Position numbers and translations under genes: made by a program. Below, one piece after another: positions 22,405-25,456 of a DNA stretch of 25,456 nucleotides; within the stretch, counting starts at the first letter, position 1, and each line of letters starts with the position of its first letter. The notes beneath the pieces were generated by a model, which made no database searches, was not told the origin of the DNA, and worked only from the letters and a program-made list of their open reading frames with translations. This stretch comes from an uncultured bacterium (GTDB lineage: Bacteria > Bacillota > Clostridia > Oscillospirales > Oscillospiraceae), in the NCBI GenBank assembly GCA_905214155.1, contig CAJMLC010000009.1:1-25456 (forward strand), given 5' to 3'.

Positions 22405-22864
22405 GGAACGGGCCGCGCTGCGCGCACAGGCCAACACGATCGAAACGACGCTGATCGTCGGCAAGGGCGGCGTGTCGGAGCAGGTATTGCAGGAGGCGTC
22501 GAATCTGCTCGACGCGCATGAGCTCATCAAGGGCAAGGTACTTGAGACGGCGATGCTGACCGCACGCGAGGCCAGCGATGCGATCTGCGAGGCGCTCGGC
22601 GCCGAGGGCATCGGCTGCGTGGGGACGAAGTTTATCGTCTGGCGCAAGTCGGAAAAGCTCGAGCAGGAGAAAAAGACGGCGGCGAAGCCCGCCGCGGCCA
22701 AACCCGCGAAGAAGCGCAATGGCAATTATAACCCGGTCAAGGTGTCGAACACCCGCCGGAAGGAGCAGCTCCGCGAGCGGAAGCAGAAGCAGAAGGAATA
22801 TTTCCACGAGGCCGCCGTCAAGGCCGCCATCGAGCGAAGAAAACAACAGCAGGAAAACGGCTGA
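22394..22864 (+). CDS. yhbY: YhbY-family CRM-domain RNA-binding protein with basic C-terminal extension
   Basis: 156 aa, longer than the usual 95-105. The first 95 residues are a CRM domain with the GKGG loop (23-26) and the order expected for YhbY/YqeI, which associates with pre-50S ribosomal subunits. From about residue 96 on there is an Ala/Lys linker (TAAKPAAAKPAKKRNG), then an Arg/Lys/Glu-rich helix (RRKEQLRERKQKQKEYFHEAA) likely to bind RNA. The start lies inside the end of rdgB. In many Firmicutes yhbY stands directly before nadD and yqeK, and the fused nadD-yqeK gene follows here after a repeat-filled gap. Exact role is inferred from the family. Confidence 0.88.
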   Translation: MTSKERAALRAQANTIETTLIVGKGGVSEQVLQEASNLLDAHELIKGKVLETAMLTAREASDAICEALGAEGIGCVGTKFIVWRKSEKLEQEKKTAAKPAAAKPAKKRNGNYNPVKVSNTRRKEQLRERKQKQKEYFHEAAVKAAIERRKQQQENG

Positions 22865-22872
22865 GAGCGTAA

Positions 22873-22922
22873 AGCCCCCCTCTTCGTAGAGGGGGAAGAT
22901 CGCCAACGGCGATCAGGGGGGA
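22873..22922 (+). repeat. Double-hairpin palindromic repeat, copy 2 (forward)
   Basis: CCCCCTCT (22876-22883) with AGAGGGGG (22888-22895), then GATCGCC (22898-22904) with GGCGATC (22908-22914), ending in AGGGGGGAG. The design is that of 16196-16241, with compensatory base changes in the stems: the second stem is different but still pairs perfectly. Confidence 0.7.
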
Positions 22923-22929
22923 GAAGAAA

Positions 22930-22977
22930 CCTCCCCCAGTCACCTTCGGTGACAGCCCCCTCTTGGTAGAGGGGGCC
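22930..22977 (-). repeat. Double-hairpin palindromic repeat, copy 3 (inverted)
   Basis: It is read on the plus strand as CTCCCCCA, GTCACC (22939-22944) with GGTGAC (22948-22953), then CCCCCTCT (22956-22963) with AGAGGGGG (22968-22975). This is the repeat of 22873-22922 in the opposite orientation, forming a head-to-head pair across a spacer of about 7 bases. Confidence 0.7.
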
Positions 22978-22980
22978 TTT

Positions 22981-23002
22981 GGGCGGACAGAGTCGTCTGC
23001 CC
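22981..23002. repeat. GGGCGGAC/GTCTGCCC palindrome
   Basis: 8-bp arms with one G-T wobble (22981-22988, 22995-23002). It adjoins the inverted double-hairpin repeat just as a GGGGCGG palindrome (16510-16530) closes the first repeat cluster. The rest of the gap to the nadD start (23003-23054) shows only the ribosome site GAGGA and no clear promoter. Confidence 0.5.
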
Positions 23003-23054
23003 ATACGGTTTGATCGAAAATGCGATAGAACATGGTAAGACAGAGGACAGTGCG

Positions 23055-24254
23055 ATGGCGAACATTGGGATCTACGGCGGGTCGTTCAACCCGCCGCACA
23101 AAGGGCATAGGCTGGCGGCGGCGCAGTGCCGCGCGGCGCTGGGGCTGGAACGCGTGATCGTCATTCCGGCTGCCGTTCCGCCGCACAAGGCGCTGGCGGA
23201 CGGCTCGCCGGACGCGCAGACGCGCCTCGCGCTGACGAAGCTGGCGGTCCGAGGGCTGGACGGCTTCGAGGTCAGCGATATGGAGCTGCGGCGCGAAGGG
23301 CCGAGCTATACCGTCGACACGCTGCGCCAGCTCTCCGCGCAGCATCCGGACGATACGCTCTGGCTGATGATGGGGACGGACATGTTCCTCTCCTTTGCCA
23401 GCTGGCGCGAGCCGGAGCAGATCGCGCGTCTGGCGCGCATCGTCTGCTTCGCGCGGACGGCGGTCGACGCGGCGCTGAAGGAACGGCTGGAGGCGCAGGC
23501 GGCGCTGCTGCGGACGGAGTTCGGCGCAGAGGTCACGCTGCTGCACAATGAGTTTCTGGACATTTCGTCGACCGAGGCACGCAGGCTCCTGTTCTTCGGG
23601 CTGGCGGATGAGGTCCTGCAGCCGGAGGTCCTGGCCTATATCCGGCAAAACGGCCTCTACGGGCTGGGGCGGGATTACCGGGCGCTTCCGTTTGACGAGC
23701 TGAAGGCCGTGAGCCTCTCACTGCACAAATCGTCCCGCCGGGCCCATGCCGAGGGAACGAGCGAGACGGCGGTGCAGCTCGCGCGGAAATACGGCGCGGA
23801 CGAGACGCTCGCCGCGCGGGCCGGCATTCTGCACGACCTGACAAAGGCGCTTTCCGGCGCGGAGCAGATCGAGTTCTGCCGCATCCACGGCATTCCCGTC
23901 TCGGAAGAGGAGCGGGAAAATCCTGGCATTCTGCACGGGAAGACTGCCGCCTGGTGCGCGCGGGAGATCTTCGGCGAGTGCGAAGAAGTATGCAGTGCCA
24001 TCGCGTGGCACACGACCGGCAGGGCGGACATGACCCTGCTGGAAAAGATCATCTACATCGCCGACTACGTCGAGCCGACGCGGGACTTCCCCGGCGTGGC
24101 CGCGTTGCGCGAGGCCGTCTGGCACGGCCTTGACGAGGGCGTATTATTGGGATTGGAGCAGACGCTGCGCCTGCTGGAGAGCCAGGGGCGGAGCGTATGC
24201 AGCGCGTCGCGCGCGGCGCGGGACTATCTGGTGCGCGAGAGGAAATCGCTATGA
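23055..24254 (+). CDS. nadD: Fused nicotinate-nucleotide adenylyltransferase (NadD) and HD-domain hydrolase YqeK
   Basis: 399 aa from the ATG at 23055 (GAGGA upstream). Residues 1 to about 200 are NadD, which joins ATP and nicotinate mononucleotide to make deamido-NAD: GIYGGSFNPPHKGH (HxGH at 15-18) and the C-terminal nucleotide motif DISSTEARRLL are seen. Residues from about 215 are a YqeK-type HD domain, a family in which several members hydrolyse diadenosine tetraphosphate to ADP: His231 in RRAHAEGTSE, HD at 260-261 in GILHDLTKAL, HGKTAAW, HTTGRADM and IADYVEPTRDF. Both halves look intact, with no stop or frameshift between them. In Bacillus they are separate neighbouring genes. The stop overlaps the next gene by ATGA. 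Confidence 0.93.
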   Translation: MANIGIYGGSFNPPHKGHRLAAAQCRAALGLERVIVIPAAVPPHKALADGSPDAQTRLALTKLAVRGLDGFEVSDMELRREGPSYTVDTLRQLSAQHPDDTLWLMMGTDMFLSFASWREPEQIARLARIVCFARTAVDAALKERLEAQAALLRTEFGAEVTLLHNEFLDISSTEARRLLFFGLADEVLQPEVLAYIRQNGLYGLGRDYRALPFDELKAVSLSLHKSSRRAHAEGTSETAVQLARKYGADETLAARAGILHDLTKALSGAEQIEFCRIHGIPVSEEERENPGILHGKTAAWCAREIFGECEEVCSAIAWHTTGRADMTLLEKIIYIADYVEPTRDFPGVAALREAVWHGLDEGVLLGLEQTLRLLESQGRSVCSASRAARDYLVRERKSL

Positions 24255-25456
24255 AGCTGTTTGGAAACAGAAAGGGCGCGGAGCACATCGCCGCGCGGAA
24301 AACAGAAAAGAAGCCTGGCGGACTGAAGCGCTGGCAGCGGGTGACGATCATCGTGGCCGCGATCGGGCTGATCCTCGGCGGGACGGCGCTGGCCGTCTAC
24401 AAGGCGAACGTGAAGCCGCCGGTGAAGCAGCCGGAGCCGGTGGAGACAGAGCCGCTGCCCGAGGAGGAGACCGTCAAAAAGCCGACGGTCTACGTCCCGA
24501 CGACGGAGGTCGACGAGGAGACCGGCGAGGAGATGGAGGTCGAGACCGAGCTCCCGGCGAGCCACCGCGCGGGTGTCTACAACATCCTCATCGCGGGTAC
24601 GGATGGCGACGGATACCGGACGGACACGATCATCGTGGCGCATCTGGATGAGAACACGCATGAGGTCGCCCTGATGAGCGTCCCGCGCGACACGGCCGTG
24701 ATGAACGGAAACGGCGGGCTGATGAAGATCAACTCGGTCTATGCGAACGGCAAGGAAGAGGGCATGGAGCGGCTGGAGCGCCGCCTTTCGTCCCTGCTCG
24801 GCTTTGAGATGGACGGCTATGTGCTGGTCAACCTCGATGCGTTCGTCAAGGTCGTCGACCTCGTCGGCGGCGTGACGGTCAACGTCCCGCAGGACATGTA
24901 CTATTCCGACCCGAGCCAGGATCTGCTCATCGACCTGAAAGCCGGCGAGCAGAAGCTGGACGGCAAGCAGGCCATGGGCCTCGTCCGCTTCCGCAAGGGC
25001 TACGCCTCTCAGGACATCCAGCGGACAAAGGTGCAGCAGGAATTCCTGAAAGCGCTGGCCAAGCAGTGCCTGTCGCTGGAAAACCTGACGGCGGCAAAGC
25101 TGAAGGAATATGCGGAAATTTTTGAAGAAAACGTCGTCACGGATCTCAGCGTGGGAAATATGCTCTATTTCGCGCAGCAGCTGATGAAATGCGATTTTGA
25201 CGCGATGAAGACCTACACGATCGAGGGCGAGGGCGCGATGATCAACGGCGTGAGCTATTATCCGCTGTATGCCTCGAGCATCGTGAAGATCGTCAACGAG
25301 TCGTTCAACCCCTACGACGTCGACCTGACGGTGGCGAATGTGAACGTGGTGACGCCGGAGGTGGCGCGGACGTTCCAGAAGCCGGCAGAGCCGGAGCAGC
25401 CCGCAGAACCGGAACAGCCGGACGAGACGGAGGACCCGGAGAACCCCGGAAATCCG
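24251..25456 (+). CDS. LytR-CpsA-Psr (LCP) family cell-wall glycopolymer transferase, 3' end beyond window
   Basis: The open frame runs from the ATG at 24251 (overlapping the nadD-yqeK stop) to the window edge, 402 codons without a stop. LCP proteins link undecaprenyl-borne polymers such as teichoic acids or capsule to peptidoglycan outside the membrane. A short basic cytoplasmic N-terminus and one membrane helix (about 30-46, VTIIVAAIGLILGGTALAV) come first. An acidic Pro/Glu linker (about 52-95) follows, then the LCP domain (about 100-290): ILIAGTD, TDTIIVAHLD, SVPRDTAV, KINSVYANG, LVGGVTVNVPQDM, the LDGKQAMGLVRFRKG segment, and DIQRTKVQQEF with its Arg. The tail after residue 375 is Pro/Glu repeats (EPEQPAEPEQP). 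Position after nadD/yqeK is common in Clostridia, where rsfS often follows. Confidence 0.92.
   Translation, partial: MKLFGNRKGAEHIAARKTEKKPGGLKRWQRVTIIVAAIGLILGGTALAVYKANVKPPVKQPEPVETEPLPEEETVKKPTVYVPTTEVDEETGEEMEVETELPASHRAGVYNILIAGTDGDGYRTDTIIVAHLDENTHEVALMSVPRDTAVMNGNGGLMKINSVYANGKEEGMERLERRLSSLLGFEMDGYVLVNLDAFVKVVDLVGGVTVNVPQDMYYSDPSQDLLIDLKAGEQKLDGKQAMGLVRFRKGYASQDIQRTKVQQEFLKALAKQCLSLENLTAAKLKEYAEIFEENVVTDLSVGNMLYFAQQLMKCDFDAMKTYTIEGEGAMINGVSYYPLYASSIVKIVNESFNPYDVDLTVANVNVVTPEVARTFQKPAEPEQPAEPEQPDETEDPENPGNP

Noticed and set aside
22876..22975. Rho-independent terminators after yhbY
   Set aside because: The GC-rich hairpins are strong but no U-tract follows on either strand, and they match the repeat family.
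23010..23054. Extended NadD start at a TTG
   Set aside because: It lies in the tail of the repeat cluster with no ribosome site; MANIGIYGGSFNPPH from 23055 is the normal family start.

Overview
The window is a 25.5-kb piece of a GC-rich bacterial chromosome. Gene content, gene order (dprA-topA-trmFO, plsX-rnc-smc-ftsY, nadD/yqeK-LCP) and clean Shine-Dalgarno sequences point to a GC-rich member of the Bacillota, class Clostridia, most like the Oscillospiraceae (the Oscillibacter/Flavonifractor type of gut anaerobe). This assignment is inference from proteins and repeats; no rRNA gene is present. I found 20 protein genes, one of them cut by the right edge. There are no tRNA or rRNA genes, CRISPR arrays or prophage.

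Left part (1-4033): a short minus-strand operon encodes an SDR-type dehydrogenase and a transketolase split into N- and C-terminal subunits. A LysR-type regulator diverges from it. This is the only clearly accessory metabolic unit, and its substrate is unknown. The lysR promoter carries a textbook T-N11-A dyad. A bidirectional hairpin separates lysR from the convergent Fe-S genes.

Fe-S block (4095-6361): iscR-like Rrf2 regulator, cysteine desulfurase and IscU scaffold, all on the minus strand. Two promoters, one before iscR and one before iscS, carry the same dyad (AAACCTA-N9-TA[G/T]GTTT), which gives a self-contained regulatory circuit.

Right part (6398-25456): every gene is on the plus strand. 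A two-gene K+ uptake system (ktrB-ktrA, with a structured leader) overlaps an rRNA methyltransferase gene. Then come dprA, topA, trmFO, plsX, rnc; a 0.5-kb repeat-rich gap; smc, ftsY, rph, rdgB, yhbY; a second repeat-rich gap; a fused nadD-yqeK gene; and a LytR-CpsA-Psr cell-wall gene. Many neighbours overlap by 4-17 bases, so translational coupling is likely. The likely promoter for topA lies inside dprA.

The noncoding gaps are the most distinctive parts. Both hold members of a family of small double-hairpin palindromic repeats in head-to-head pairs. The first gap also holds a 160-bp MITE with perfect 18-bp terminal inverted repeats, flanked by TA and sitting in the loop of an older hairpin. 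I do not see a wholly new defence or biosynthetic system here. The best leads are the uncharacterised SDR/split-transketolase unit, the Rrf2 regulon dyads, the MITE/repeat clusters, the ktrB leader and the nadD-yqeK fusion.
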